Of a stretch of 64,000 nucleotides of DNA, positions 23,576-37,639 are shown in pieces (position 1 is the stretch's first letter; each line of letters starts with the position of its first letter). The position numbers were made by a program, and so were the translations under genes. The notes under the pieces are model-generated. The model did no database searches and was not told where the DNA came from. It saw nothing but the letters and a program-made list of their open reading frames with translations. Source of the DNA: Eudromia elegans (taxonomy: Eukaryota > Chordata > Aves > Tinamiformes > Tinamidae); contig PTEX01000192.1 of assembly GCA_003342815.1 (NCBI GenBank), positions 1,232,356 through 1,296,355 on the forward strand. Direction: 5' to 3'.

Positions 23576-26500
23576 CGCAGGCATCTGTGTCTTCCAAACT
23601 CGCAGGAATAAATTTGCAGAGGCACCAACAGCGACTTGTAGGAGTTTAGACCGTACCAAGGTAAACAGCAGAATTTTAATCCAAACCAGTTTTTAGGCTA
23701 GATAGTTTTACAGCATATAGACTGACCATTAGACCAGGATTTGATATTTGAGGAAAATACTGGCTTCTACCACGTTGAAATGCAGTGCTGAGGCCTATCT
23801 AGCCACGTGAGGGGGAGCAGCGCTGTGCAGACCTGCCATCCCGAGCAGCCCGCGACATTTCGGTGCTGCCTCGATAGGTGCTATCGTATCTGGCTGGCAG
23901 ATACATTCAGCTGCAGTTGACAGCAGCTATCTGAAGGAGTGAGAACGGGGAAAATGCATCGAATTATTCATAACATCTCGGCGTTTTAAAGTAGATTCTT
24001 GTTATATGTTTAGGAGCAGGGTAATGAGTGACAGCCAGGAGGTTAGACCTTCTTTGACGCTCTAGAGTACGTGTGACCTGAGCAACGCGGTCGTTAAACG
24101 AGACGATGAGAAGGGACGTGGACCCGACACTATTGAGCACATGAGCACGACTAATCTTAAGCGTGTGACTGTTCTGCTTGTCGGCTGTTGTCAGCTGAGC
24201 TGGGACATTCGACTGTCAAACGGCACCTAGTGGGGTCAGCCGCGGGCTTAGAGCTAAGCCCGAGCCTAAGCGTCTGTGTGCGGGGCCGGTGCTGGAGCGG
24301 AGCGCTCTCGCCTCTGGGGCAGCACATCCGCCTGGAAGCGCTGCGTGGTTTCCTCAAAGGAGCTCGGGAGTTACCTCTGCCCCGCTTGTTTAGTCTCCGA
24401 CCTCCTTCACCGCTTGTCATTCTTCCAGTGTTACTTTAAAGTAACCCGCGGCCAGTTCCCTGCTCTCCGGGTGTGGAAACGTGCCGTTTCACTGCAGATG
24501 CATTAGGACGCTCTGGGTATCTGCCTCCTTTTTCTTAGCAGCTCCTTTCACTTGCAAAGGGTAGTAAGGAGCCCCCATCTCCTCCTGCAGAGCTGCGAGT
24601 CGCTCACGTTAAGTTGCTCTCCGAACTAAAAGATGCACTACTGAGTAAGTAGGTCACGGGAGCAGACGAGTGGCAGCGTTTCTACAAGGAAATCTACAGG
24701 AGGATTAGGAGTGGAGCTGGAAAGCGGCTCTGGAGAGAGGCGGGTGCTTGGCGGGCTCTAGGACCTTGTGCTCCCAGCCTGGCACGGGGCATCGCTGCCT
24801 AAAAAACAAATATAGACTAATGACGTGACCTTGCTCATTCATGAATCCAAAAACTCAGTGGCACTTAGGCTAGATCTGTATTCCTTAAAAAACAAGGAAC
24901 AACATTTTAGAATTCTAAAATAAGTTGGTTTTGGAAAGCTTTTATACTTTATTTTTGTGCTAAATCCCACTTAGAAGCATTAATTGTGTCTTGGGATAGA
25001 GGGAATTCTGCAGTGCTGACCACATCTCCAGAAAGGGGGTTTGCTGCTGGCTTAGTTCATTCATTTTTTAACGAGAGGCTACAGATGGAAGAACACAAAA
25101 TTTCAGACCAGATGTGGCCGAATGAGCATGTATAACTACACATGCTTAAAAGCTTAGCAGGTAATTTGTATGATCACAGATTTCACTGTATCGTGCAGTT
25201 AGTTGGGTGTGTTTAGACCGTTCCCACTGTCAGAAGGTTTTCTTTAGCTTTGCCAATGCGTTAATTCACTGCACCCAGGATGAGGTGGAGGAAGGGGTAA
25301 ATCTCCCTTGAAAACCCCTCGAGTGGAACTCCATGATGGGCAGAATTTGTGTTAAGGCTTTTTACGGTGTCACCGTGACATGTCCCAACTGTTTGCGGAT
25401 TTGCAAAACTTACCACATTTGGACTCTCTTTTAGATATCAGTTTATCAGGTATATCAGTTTTAGATATCAGTTCATCGGGTATTTTGAAAAAGAGTTCTA
25501 CTAAGAGTTTGTAGAGGTAAATGAGAAGAAGAAAATGGTCTTTTTTTGATGTTATCACATTTTTCATCTTATTTTGTGCTTAAGTTCATTCATTTAACAT
25601 TTTACGTTAACATTTAACTTTTCAGCATTTCATGTCAGAGATTTTAGATAATTGCCATATTGAGCTAAAAAGGAATTTTTAACCTCTTTTCTTCAGAAGC
25701 AAAGAACATGTAAATTTACAGTTATTTTCCTGGCCCTTTGCCAAACCATCTCTTTTGTTATCCTGAAGTAAAATTGAGAGGTTTGATTAAAGCCTTACAC
25801 AGTAATTAAATGGCTGTAGTTTTTCTCCTGTAGACATTATTCCATTTTGGTGGTACTCGTTGCAAGGCTCAGTGGAATTTTAATAAATCCCTCAATGAAC
25901 CCCCAGACAGTTTTCAGGATTTTTAGACTACATTAGCAATTACAGAAATACAGTGCAAAAAAAAATGTTAATTGTAATTGCAAGCATTTAATTGGGCAGA
26001 TTATTAATTTAGCATGAAGAGCAAATGATGGGCTAAATTCTGCACTGTTACAGGAGTCCTGTGCATTATTTTTAAGTTCAGTAAGTGATTTCATTTGGAG
26101 CAAAAGTGATGCATCCGGTGTTGCTTCTGGTTGGATCTTTGCTTTCTGAATAAAATTTATTAGCAGCTGGCCCCGCTCGGCACTACCTACCACGCATTTC
26201 TATTAAAATCCCTAAGAAATACTGAGAAACACATGATAGGGAAAACTCACTGCTTTAGTGAATTTAGTGAGGTTTTAAGTTACACGATGAGCAAACACTG
26301 CAGAATAACTGGGCATCCGGAAAGCATGGAGAACGCGGGCTGCTTAAGTTGTGCTTGCAGGGGTGTAGGTCATGGACACCGCATTGCACACCTGCAGGAA
26401 GGTTTCGTGTGGGAACAAAGCACGTGGGTGACGTTGGCTGTGTTTCTTGCCTTTAAAACCTGCAGTGCCCTTGAGTTCTAATTGTTAACCTGGAGTGTTC

Positions 26501-29500
26501 TCCAAGTAAACATCATCAGTTCTGGATAGGTGGTTGCCTGGTAAGGCTCTTGGGGATGCTGGGTTGCAGCTCTGTGCCTGGGCACCAGCCTGTCAGGACA
26601 GGGACAGAGGGGAAGGCTCTTTTTGTTCTTTTTTCCTGAAGCCTCCATTCGTTCCAACTTGAACTTAACACGAAATAATAGTTTTTTTAATCCTTCTACT
26701 CCTTCAGAAACTGCTCTCCAGAGGCTGCCACCTACTCCTTCAGCTTCATTTGTGTAATTGCATGGTGCTAAGTGCTGTTTCTCGGCAGTTTTTTTCCCCT
26801 TTCCACTGCATCTGCCTTTTCTGTCACCAAATCTCTCTTTCTTCTTTCAACACCCTCTTCACTTTAGTGCTTTTTCTCCTGCTCGTGCTAAGCTGCTGAA
26901 GGACTGCAGAATTTTTATGGGCTCTTAGCATCCTCCACCCCCACCAGGCTCCTTTCCTGCAGCGCTCGATTTATGTGTGTGGAATTCCCCGAGCGGCAAG
27001 GGGAGAAGGAACCCTATATCCCATACATATATATGTGACTATAATCACGGAGGACGTAAGGTCTGGGTGGCTGGTGTGGTGAGATACACCCAGATGTTCC
27101 TCGGGATGCAGAAGGAATTCCGCTCGGGCACCCCTGTCACCGGATACGCTACAGGCAATTGCTTGTTTAACCAGGGTGGTGACTCCATGTTAGGCGGCAT
27201 TGCCAACATGATGACATTAAGACGGGGGTTGCTTCAGTTTTACTTGCAGTACTTCTGTTTTAAGGAATAATTACTATATAAAAATACTTCAGCTTGGAGG
27301 TTTACAGTTGAAAACCAGGAACATTGTGTGTGTCATTTTCTGCAAGCTGCTTTAATTTATATAGGAAAAATAAGGCAGAGAGACGCTTTGTAAAGAGGTA
27401 GAATAGCTTCGATTAGCCCAAAACACATGAAAGGATCCAAGGAGTTTTGAGACATACAAGTCTTTATTTTTGGGGAAAAAAGTGCTCTTTCTGTGATCTT
27501 TGGCTCCAAACACCACTGCTCTTTGACAGTTGTTCTTCCTTTCTTTTGGATGGTGCAGATAAGATGGTGAAGATAGGGCTGTGCTGCCTCTTGAATATCC
27601 CTTTTATCTCCCGTGCTGTCTCCTGCGTCACATCGGAGCTCTTTGTAGGGCCGGGCTGGATGTGACAGGAGGAGCTAAATTCTCCCCTAATTAGGGACAG
27701 GCGGTGGGCGTGAGAGCTCCTTGCCTGGCGTCGGGCTTGTCGTGCTCCCTTCCAAACACATCTGCGAGTCACCTGCTACCAAACGTCTTTATTTCTGTGT
27801 TAAATGTGTGTATTTAGAGCTCCTGGGTGGTGGCAGGGAGAAGGGGACGCTGTGTTCATCAGGAAGGGAGAGCGAAGGGCATCGTGCAGGGTTGGCCTGT
27901 GCCCAGCCTTGCTTGGGTGGCCAAGGCCAGGGAGTCGCTGCAGGAGGGACCAGAGAAGGTGCCACGCGGGAGGATGAGCTCTGACAAGCTGCCGGGGCCA
28001 GAACCAGCTGCTTTTGGCACACAGAGCTCTGCAATTCCTTGTGATGAAGGTGCTTCGTCTTGTATTGAACCTGCAAGCTCAACCGTTGGTGGGACTTGGA
28101 CCTCCGCAGGTCTAGAGCAAATAGCCCTTGGCTTCGGACCATTTGATGTTATTTAGCATGTTAATGTATGTCAGTCAAGAGACCAGCAAACTTTTCTGCC
28201 AGCAATAAACTAGTTTCTGCTATTGATTTACTGGTAGTGACATGGAAGATTGAGGAGTGATGCGGGGCTAGGCGGTGTCAAAAACTATTATCCAAATACC
28301 GCCGTGGCCACGTTATTAGCAGTAAGTGCCGTGATACTTGCTCTGAACAGGAAGGGCTTTTGGAGGAGCCTAAGCACACGTGCGCCGGAGCCCCGTGGGG
28401 TTCAGGGAATGCCACGTGGCACCATCGGCCAGGTCCCCTGAGGCCGGGGTGCCCATGGGAGGCCCCATCCGCAGAACCCACCTTTTCCTCGGGAGTCTGT
28501 AACCGGCTGCGCTTCTGTTTCCATATGTATCTTATGGCCTTGTGGTCATTCTGTCAGCGGTTGTTGTTGCTCCTGCTCGCGGGCATCTGGTTTTCTTTGT
28601 GTAGATACAGAGCTCTCTGCACGTCTGCAAGTGCTTTTCTCTTCATGGTGTTTTGAAGAAATATGCATACAGTGTGTGCCATAAAACATGTTATGCGTAT
28701 CAAAAAAAGATCAACAACAAAAAAGAGGAAGGTCTTGTCTGCCAGAGATGATACAGTGAGGCCTTTGAGTCTGCAAGAGCTGTCTTGCTTGTGGAATGAA
28801 GATCTTCACGGCGATGCGCGGCCCGTGCAGCTGAGAGGCTGCTCAAGGCCCATTCACTTTCCATCAGCGCAGGGGTGGTGGGTCCCGGGAGCTCCTTATC
28901 GGTGCTGGATGCTGCCATTGCCAGCATGGGTGAAACACTCTCTCCCTTCACAGTACTGCTGGTGACTGTTCCCTCTCTTTTCATGGTACTTAATGCTTTC
29001 TTTTGTTTTGTTTAATCTGTTAATCCTTCAGCCTTAAATTTGAGCAAATATCCTCAGCACAAGTTTGTGATACACAAAGCTCTTTTTTTTTATTTATTTT
29101 TTGAACCAGGACGAGCAAATAGACACAGAAAAAAATCCTTCTGCTCTGACATTATGTCAATAAAGAACCTTGCATAGCTCAGTAATGTTTCATGTGTATG
29201 TCTGACTTTTGCATGGAGCCTCCTATGTCTCCTAAAATTACACAGCCCATTGCATTCCTCCGGACATGCACCTTATTTGCACTGAGGTATGCTACGTATT
29301 TGCAGAATGTTTATGGCTTTGTTTACAATTCTATTCCCTACAAATGAATATTTCAAATAGATGCTGCATTATGCCCAAGTGATCTGCTAATTGTGCTTCT
29401 TATTTCGTTACCTTTCCTACGGCCTATTACATAAATTGTATGATTAAGAGTTAGCTTCTCAAGAGCAACTAAATGCTACCTGTTTATAATAAGCCTGCTC

Positions 29501-32480
29501 AATGAAATACATTTCTTTGGTACATAAAATGCAGAGATTGGTCTGAGTGTTGGTGGTAGCTGTCGTTTGATATAGCACTTTTTTTTTCTCATTTCTTTAG
29601 AGATCTATTTATTCTGCCAAGATAATTTATCAGAAGTTTGTCTAGCTGAGCTAGCCAGACATCTGTGTAAGATTTGTGAATTGGGAGACATTAGGTTGAG
29701 TGTCCACATCGTTTTTTAAGGTTTCCCAAAGAAAACGTGGTCTGCTGCCAGGAGAGCTTCTGCCAAGGTCGGGAGGACACCGCAGGCTTGCCAGTTCAGG
29801 CTAGCCCGGGGAGGGCAAAGCAAGCAATATGAAAAACAACTAAAGATCTGTAGAGAGTCGATCAAAATGACGAGCAATCAGCTGTTGCTTTACATGGGCT
29901 GGAGCAGCAGGAATTCAAAAATCCAAAGTTTTAACGGATGAGACATACCAAAAAATGAGGCCGTTTCCCCATGCCTCATTTCCTCAGCTTTACTTTTTAT
30001 TCTCTGGTTGGCAAATAATTGTGTGTCATGATTGGTAAGTTAGAAATGGATTCATTTAATTTAACTTTAGTGGTTGAGTTCAGCCCTAGCCAGTGGATGT
30101 GGATTGACTCATCCCTGGAGATTCCTGTTTTACAAACCTATTTTAGGCCCCAATGAATCACCGAGCGAAGGTGCCTCTCTCCTTCTGCAGATTCCAGGGG
30201 AAGCATCGATCATTGCCGCAGAAGGAACGTCAAGCTGAAACTAAGTAACGTGAATCCCAGCTCAGGACCAAATTAAAAAGAAACCCTTCATTTCTAAAGT
30301 GCAGCAGGGCTGAAAATTAGAGTTACCCCGAGACTGAAATGCGTAAAATGCCAGCTCTGTGTGGAGGTGCTGGCAGTCCATAGGTGTGAAGGTCTCCATC
30401 AGGAGAGCTGCAAATCCAGTGTCCGTTCAGCAGGTCCTTCCAGAAACAGAGATCTACTTCTCTGTCTTAATTCGCATCTCTGCACATTTATACTCCTCCA
30501 TTTATTTATTAGCTGCCCCTTCACTGAAGAATGAATGGGCAGCCCACCTGGGGTTGCTGCTCGCTAGCGATCACCCATTTCCTGGCGACTCTTGTTTCCC
30601 AGAGTGGCAGAGAAGCCCTCACTCGCCCCAGCAGCACCTCATACATCCCCGGCTTTGTTCCAAAGGTATTCTCTTTTGCTGAGATTTTAATTTTGGTAGT
30701 ACCAAGTCACCGAATTAGTCACCTAATTTCTCCTACTGTGTAGAGCTGCCATGGCCATTCCAGGGAATCACTGCGACGAGTACCTAGCATAGCTGTTTCC
30801 CCCCGTTCTTCATTTGATGGCTCTTTGAATGCTTTTAGTGGTTTCATAAGCACAAAAATCTTTCTCTTCTTCCCTGTTGGGTCCTTTTCATTTCCAACAT
30901 ACGCTGCAGCTTCTGCAAGGCACCAAAGGCATAAGCACACACTGGGAATTGCCTGCAGGACACCAGGAGCTTCAATAGAGAGGATTTGCGCTGCAAATTG
31001 CAAAGTTCGGGCTGTTCCACCTGCCAGCAGTGTGGAAATGCCTTCTCTTCAGGCCCCACGGTTGCACATCATTAAAAGCAGCTCCCAAATGCGCAGATGG
31101 CAGTAGCAGAGTTTGACACTTTGATTTGAACCTCCTGTACAAATAAACAGGGATAGAGAATTGGGGCTCTTTGCGATGGTTTTGCCATCATGCATTATAA
31201 TTTGTGTGAGGCCCTAAGCACATAAAAGCCAGTTTTACTCTCTGACTATAAATTGTTAAATAAAATCTGTATAAAGGAAGCCAACAGCCTTTTCAAATTA
31301 ATTTGTTGTAATTTTCTAGTGACGCTAACTAATGTACCAGAATATCTGGACTAAAAAATACCATTTGAAAATTACCTCTGTGACCTAATGTGCCTTCCAT
31401 ATGAGCAACTCGCTTATTTAACCGTGCATTGGTTTTCTGCATCTCCCACAGATTTCTGTGTGGTGTAAATAATGTAAGAGGGAGAAACAAAGTGGCACAT
31501 TAGGACATATCGTTCGAGGAAGTTATGTGGCAAAGCAACATTTGGGTTGAATTAAAATTATTACTTACATTTTCTAAGTACCTGCACTTTGTCTGGCTTC
31601 CTCTGCGGGAAGCCTGACAGGAGCAGGAGGGGGTGGGAAGTGCAGCCTGTGCACCAAGCAGGCTGCAATAAAAACCAGCCTTTGGAAAGCACCAGCCTTT
31701 CTCACGTACTTCCAGCTCCCAGCACGGGGGGTTGGAGGCAGCGTGTGTTTGAAGGAAGGTAACTGGCTGTAAGTTGCCAAAACCCCCTAAAAACCCTCTG
31801 ATGTGCCAAAGAAGTCTTTGGACTTGCATAAAACACCTGGCTGCAAGATCTCCAAATAAAAGAAGTGATGTGTGTGCCTTCTCTGTATGATGGATAGGGA
31901 ATGCTTTTGGTGACAAAGCCGTGCAGATTTTGAGTCCTCTTTTCCGTTTTCTTAGTCTGGAACCAGCCCAGGATAGCGCTCAATCCTCTGGGTTTTGTCT
32001 CTGTGCTGTAGTCGGGATTCGTGGCCATGAGTGCCAGGTCCCTGAGGGCTGCAGAGGGGTGCGTTAACATAGCGGCACTGCTGGAAATAATCTGGCCGCA
32101 TATCTAGCGGGAGAGAGGTTATCCGTCTGGCTATGGGCTATTTGCTTGCCAGGAAGGGAGGTCTCAGAAGTTTTGAGTGGCAGACCCCATGAACAAGCGT
32201 GTTTTGAAGGTGCCGTTGCAGGAAGGCTCCGGGGCTTCAGCAGAGCTGCCCTTCAAAGACCAAGTGGAAGGAGTTTGCAGTGAGCGTGGGAGCCAGGCTG
32301 CCGGACACCATGGACGTGTCGTTCCCATCCTGAGTATTCCTGCTCGGAATTCCAGTGCTTGCAGGGTTTGAAATATGACTTCACTGTTCTCTTTTTAGAT
32401 ACCCACCCCTCAATTTGTTTAGCCTTTCTAGGAAGATGCTTATGGGGGATACGATTTTGCTTGGATGCCTATCATGAGAG
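23576..32480. other. Long intronic stretch without genes
   Basis: About 9 kb. Moderately CpG-containing at 24190-24480, otherwise AT-rich. Contains the 30-bp duplication at 25429-25483 (listed separately). The AT-rich, low-GC segment at 29100-29530 has no repeats and looks like unique sequence. No ORF resembles a known protein. Confidence 0.5.
25429..25483. repeat. 30-bp direct tandem duplication
   Basis: TTTTAGATATCAG at 25429 recurs at 25459. The two copies are offset by exactly 30 bases and continue as GTTTATCAGGTAT and GTTCATCGGGTAT, with two substitutions. Probably a replication-slippage product. Confidence 0.8.
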
Positions 32481-32484
32481 GCCA

Positions 32485-32908
32485 AGAGTAATGTCTGATA
32501 AAACTGCTGCGGGACCTGACCCCCTAAAGCCTCTGGGATGAGCTGGAATGTCCCTGGGATGGCCATCAGCTCCTTGTCCCCTGGCAGCCCCACAGCTGTC
32601 AGGGAGGACCCATGGGCAGGTGGCCACCAACTTATCTCATCAAACAGCCCCAAGGGCAGGCAGAGAGTCCAACTCTGAGGCAGCCTTGGCCCAGCTGCTC
32701 CAATGGGAGGTCACCCTGACCAGGAGGAGCCTGGGGCTCCTTGTTCTTCTGGCCTCCTCATGGGCCCAGGTGAAGCTGAGCAGTGTCCCAGGGGTGTTAG
32801 AAGGGACATGTGGAGATGCTGTGAGGCAGAACTGACTGGAAAAATGATAGGAAAGAGTTAAAATGAATGTGGAAAACCTAAAAGAGATAAGATTAAAAAA
32901 AAAAAAAA
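32485..32908 (+). other. Unclassified GC-rich insert ending in an A-run
   Basis: A GC-rich block (32510-32830) sits abruptly between AT-rich flanks and is followed at 32894-32908 by GATT and a run of about 14 A, resembling a retroposed copy with a poly-A tail. No parental gene or repeat family was recognised, and no target-site duplication was confidently seen. It could equally be ordinary sequence with a chance A-run. Confidence 0.2.
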
Positions 32909-35900
32909 CTAACAAAAATACTGTTATTGGCCATGTGATGTCTGTAGTAAAAAATACTCTGAATAGAAAATGCATAATGGAAATTGTTTTCAGAAAGATA
33001 AAGGTAAATCAAAAAATAAACAATATTAGCTTCTTAGGGAAAAAATACTGAGCTGTCCTCACTGATAAAGCTGCAAAACGGGAAATGGCAATGGAAAGAG
33101 TAAGAGGAAGGGGTGGTGGTGTTGCACAGCCCGCTATCTAAAAGTAACAGTGTGCCACAGGGAGACCTGTCTGATGCTAACTGGATTTCTTGCACTAACA
33201 GAGGTGGTTTTGGCCCCCAACTTACATGTTTGGTAATTCAGCAACATAGAAACGGAGAAACGAGCCCCGTGTTTTAAGAGCAGGGCCAGGGCCCAAGTGC
33301 AGGTCCAGAACGAACCTCCTCCCTGCTGTGTGTGCATATGGGCTCCCTCTCTGCCCCCACGAAGGGAAAAAGGGGAGAAGTTACACATGGGTTTGTGCTT
33401 TCAAACCGCTGCATCCTTGGGAGGAAAGGACATGTTCAAATGGGGCTGCTGGTCCTTGTGTTCAAGCTGGTGCCTGGAGGGTTGAGGCCTCCATCCCTTT
33501 CCCACGTGCAGGTGGTGGTCACCTCGTGGCTCGTACTGGTCAAGGAGTCCAGAAAGAATTGACAAAAAAATGCCTTTTTTGACAGATAAACATTTTAGCC
33601 TCTATTTTTCAACAGCAATTGGAAGGGTTTGGTTTTGTTTTCCCCAGCTGGCACAGCAGTATGTGACCAAACTGCAGCTACACTGGGTGGTCATGGAGCA
33701 CTCAGATGGACTTTGAAGCACAAGGGTAGCCCTGAGGATTTCTTCTGGGCACCTACACTCTAGGTAAAGAGTTTCCCGGGAAGGGCTCCTGCTTTTAAGG
33801 CTGGTTAAAATCCAGAGAGACGGGAGGCCAGAGCATTATGATTGGAAATACCAGTGTGCTGATTAAATGCAGAGTAGCAAGTAATATTCTTCTTTATTTT
33901 CAACTTTTTGGAAGTGGAAGGTGGAGGAAATTGTCAATGCAGAATAATTCTGTATTTTTGCAAGTATGTGGAGCTTTTTGAGGTGTTCTGGCGTGGGAAT
34001 GACCCTGAGGGAAAAAATACACCGGAAGGATCTGTACATATGAGTTTTAGCCTCATCTCAGAAATCCTCAGATTCACCTTGTTTGGTTGGGCCCTGGAGA
34101 GCTGTGACGGTGCTGTGAGTCTGTCCTCACCAGCACCAAATTTCAGCAAGGAACACATGACTTCTCCACAAAAATCAATGGGTCTGTTCCATAAAACTTA
34201 TTTCCTAGTCTTGAGAAGGGATTTTTTTTCCTTTCTTTCTTTCAAGCCTAGTAAATGAGAGGCAATCTTTTAATTACCTGCCCTTTCCTTTTTTTATATA
34301 TTCATCATACTGCTTTTAATAATAGCATCTAATTTTAATAGCCTAACAGGCTGCATTTGCAGGGCCCGTCTACTGTTGTATAATCCAGCTGCTTCCACGA
34401 TGGAGAATAGCTGCTGTTCTCTTGCAGTTACCCTGGAGAAAGGAAAGGAGAAGCACGGAGGAGGGATGCTGGAACAGCACAGGGAAATAGTTTGAAGAGC
34501 CCATTTACCCCCCTGGGAATCTGGCTTTCTTCCTGAGAGGCGATTTCTCACTCAGAAAAAAATATCAGGAATGGTCACTTTATGTTAGAAATACGTGAGG
34601 TGGAAGAAAAGCTTGTGATGGGCAACGTGTCCGTGTAGCCAGAGATAAAGAGGAAAAGGTCTGCACTGATCTGCTGATTTTCATAAATCAAGCTCCTGTG
34701 GAAATGTTTGGAAATTGTGAGGTTTAAAGGGTATATGGGAGAAGGATGAATGGGGGAAAAGGACTGGGAGTTTGGTAGGCTCTTCTAGCTGACCATCTAT
34801 TACCATTATTTGAGGCTGTGGGGTGCTGAACTTGATTCCCATGTTGTCCTTTCTGCTTCGATACACCAAAGTGCATTTGTTTCTAATAATGCAAAACACT
34901 TGAAGCAACTAAATTGTAATTGCTTGTGATTCATTTGTTTGTAAATGGACAGAAGATTTGGTGCGTAACTGCCTTAGTGGGATTAGTGATTAAATTCCAT
35001 GTTCCCATTACTGTAAATAGAACTTTTAAGAATAAACTTTGCCGTATGTACAAAGCTGGGAAAACATGAACTGAGCAATGATGTTGTGCAAAAAACAACG
35101 TGAATATTATAAGCAGGCACAAAAAAAGATGGCATAAAAATGCGGAGCAATTTGAGAGAGGTGAAATACGTTCGAATACATTAGCGTTGTCCTACTGTAA
35201 AGAGTTAGTCATATAGAGTAAAGCAATATATTTTTGCCATTTTCCCAAGAATTTTATTTCTTAACCAGTATAAACATGTATATGCAGCTGCCAGTACGAT
35301 GAAGTAAAGCTACTCGAAGGAAACTAAAGCTTTTATTACAGTGCAGGTAATGGAGGACAGTAGATTCCGAGCCAGCAATTTAATAATTTTAATTTTCAGG
35401 ACAGAAAGCTGCGGATAAATATTAATATTGCTGCCTAAACAATGCAGACTGCTGCTTGTGAGTGTCATCTGTGCAGCAGAAGGGTGAGGAGAACAAAGAG
35501 GATCAAACTGGGCTGTGAGAGTTTGTCTCCAAGGCTCCCATTAAAATAGAGGGATTTAAAAAAATGATTTAACAATGACCTGAAATGAGCTTAACTAATT
35601 GGGTCCTGATCTTGAAAATAATTTCATGCATGCTTAACCTCAATCATGTTTGTTATCAACTAATTACTTCTGTTTACAAATTGTTGAGCAAGCGTAGAAT
35701 ATTTGCAAAATTAGCACAATGAAAATTGATAAAACATAGATACACTTATGTGGATAATCAGATGGATGTGCACAGGAGAAATGAGATTGCAAAATCATTA
35801 TTTATAAATGTTATTTCACCTTGTAGCTCGTAGAAATTCAAGAGACTTCAATTTCATATCTTTCTAGCCACTGCTGAATCCGATGAAACTTCCTCTAAAG

Positions 35901-36415
35901 GACCTGAAAAAACCTTTAGGAAGTACCTAAAGGAGAGGATTAAAAAAAGAAATCAATTAGAGGTTGGTGGAAGAATACTGAGCCTAAATGAGCTTTGCTG
36001 GAAATTCTTTGAGGCAAAAATTACAGAGAGTGACTGCAGTTCTGGCGCAAGGCCAGAAGTTGGTTGCTTTGGCACGTGTCTTGCAGGGCGCTTGGCTTTT
36101 GCAATCTACATTGCTTTGAAGTCATTAAAGCCATTCAAGTACCGCACACAAGAAAATAAGCAGCAGCGAGACAATAACCACTATCAAGAACTCCTCGTGA
36201 TGCCCAGTAAAGAAATCAAAGCGCTGGCATTTAAGATCAATGCAGAAAGAAAATCTGCGGCTTGTGACTCCTAAAATAATATCTTGTTCAATCAGGCTCA
36301 TGCAAATGCTGCTTGAGAACTGCAAAGGGAGCGAACCCCACGCGGGAAACAGCACCGAAGACTGTGTCCTGCCTCTCTGTGCTGTAAACGGAGAAGGAGT
36401 CCTGGGGAATGTGGT
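32909..36415. other. AT-rich intronic stretch
   Basis: No gene or interspersed repeat recognised. The section at 35560-35870 is very AT-rich and non-repetitive, with many TAATTA/TTAATT-type homeodomain-like cores. That is weak evidence only. Confidence 0.45.
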
Positions 36416-36419
36416 GGAT

Positions 36420-36870
36420 GGTGGGAGGGAGTGCGGCCGCTGGTCCGTAGGGACTGCCCAGGAGGGCAGTAACTGCAGCAGAGCGGGTGCTTTTGCACGA
36501 GTGACCCGTGTGGAGCCGTGCGTGTCTGAGGTGCCGCCACGAGTGCCTGATGCGTGTCAAGGTCACCGCGGCGGTGGCGGGACCGGTGATGAACGTGAGG
36601 CTGCTGGGACAGAAATGCGACTTCGACAAACGCCCTATTCTCTCTAAATTGTTTCCTCCCAGTTTGCTTCGTGGGCAAGAGCTGTACGGAGCAGACCCTC
36701 CATCGGGGTCTGCTTTGGGATGCCTGTGGTTGCTGCGGGCTGGGGCACGTCCCCGCGGCTGGGGCACGACAGCTCCTGCGGGCTCCTCATCGGAGCCGTC
36801 CGGAGGGATGCGTCCTCCTCGCAGGGATGCCTGGAGATGCTGGGTCATCGCATCGCCAGGGTGCGTGTGT
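36420..36870. promoter_or_regulatory. GC- and CpG-rich segment
   Basis: CpG-rich patches (GGTCACCGCGGCGGTGGCGG near 36560, CCGCGGCTGGGGCACG near 36752) separated by balanced sequence. A 229-codon frame on the - strand (36288-36977) crosses it but is Arg/Ser/Pro/His-rich with no domain, as expected from stop-poor GC-rich DNA. Regulatory significance is inferred from composition only. Confidence 0.25.
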
Positions 36871-37639
36871 ACTCCAAGCCACGCAGCACTCAATGAACAC
36901 AAATTTAAACTCTCCCAAATTTGCTGGGTTTGTGAGATTTTCGTGCAAAATCCCAAAATAGCACAGACTGAGCACATCAGGTTCAGGCTTGTCGGAAAAA
37001 AATGACAAAGCCCTGCTTAAGCTCGCTCTTGGATTTTGACTTCATAGCTACATGTGAGTGCAAACAATTTAAGAGAGGTTGGGGCTTTGTTGATAAAGAT
37101 TTCCTTGACTTTTACTGAATTAACACTTATAGGCCTGAATTAGAGCAACAGCTGCTTGTTATTCCAGTGCTCGGGACATGGCCGAGTGCTTTTGCACTGG
37201 GAGATGTCAACCGTGTGGCCCATTTTTTCCCCAGACTTGCTCCATTAGGGAATGCACTTGCCCTACCTCCATTGCCTGTAAATGGGGAACTCATCTTGGA
37301 GTGGGGAGAAGCAAATAAGAGACATGCAAATATAAAATTATTTATTTAGGATACAGATGCCAGTCTTGGAGCATTCCAACGCATGGGGAGTGCAAGTGAA
37401 ACCCAAAGGGAGGGAAAGTCATTAGAGAAGTCACGCACTGATTTATTAATGACCGTCTCAGCTGCTGGAGAGGCTGGGAATCCTCCCTGGGAGCTGCTGC
37501 TGGCCTTCAAGTTACGGAGCCTAAGTGCCCTCTTAATTCCCCTTCATCGCCTTCTCGCTGTAGGTTTCTGACAGTTTGGGGGTTTATTTCCTGCGGAGGC
37601 TGTTGGAGGGCAGAGGCTGCAGCTTCTCCCTGCCTGGTG

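Noticed and set aside
36288..36977. 229-codon - strand frame as a gene
   Set aside because: Lies in CpG-rich stop-poor DNA with competing frames on the other strand; Arg/Ser/Pro/His-rich with no domain or recognisable motif.
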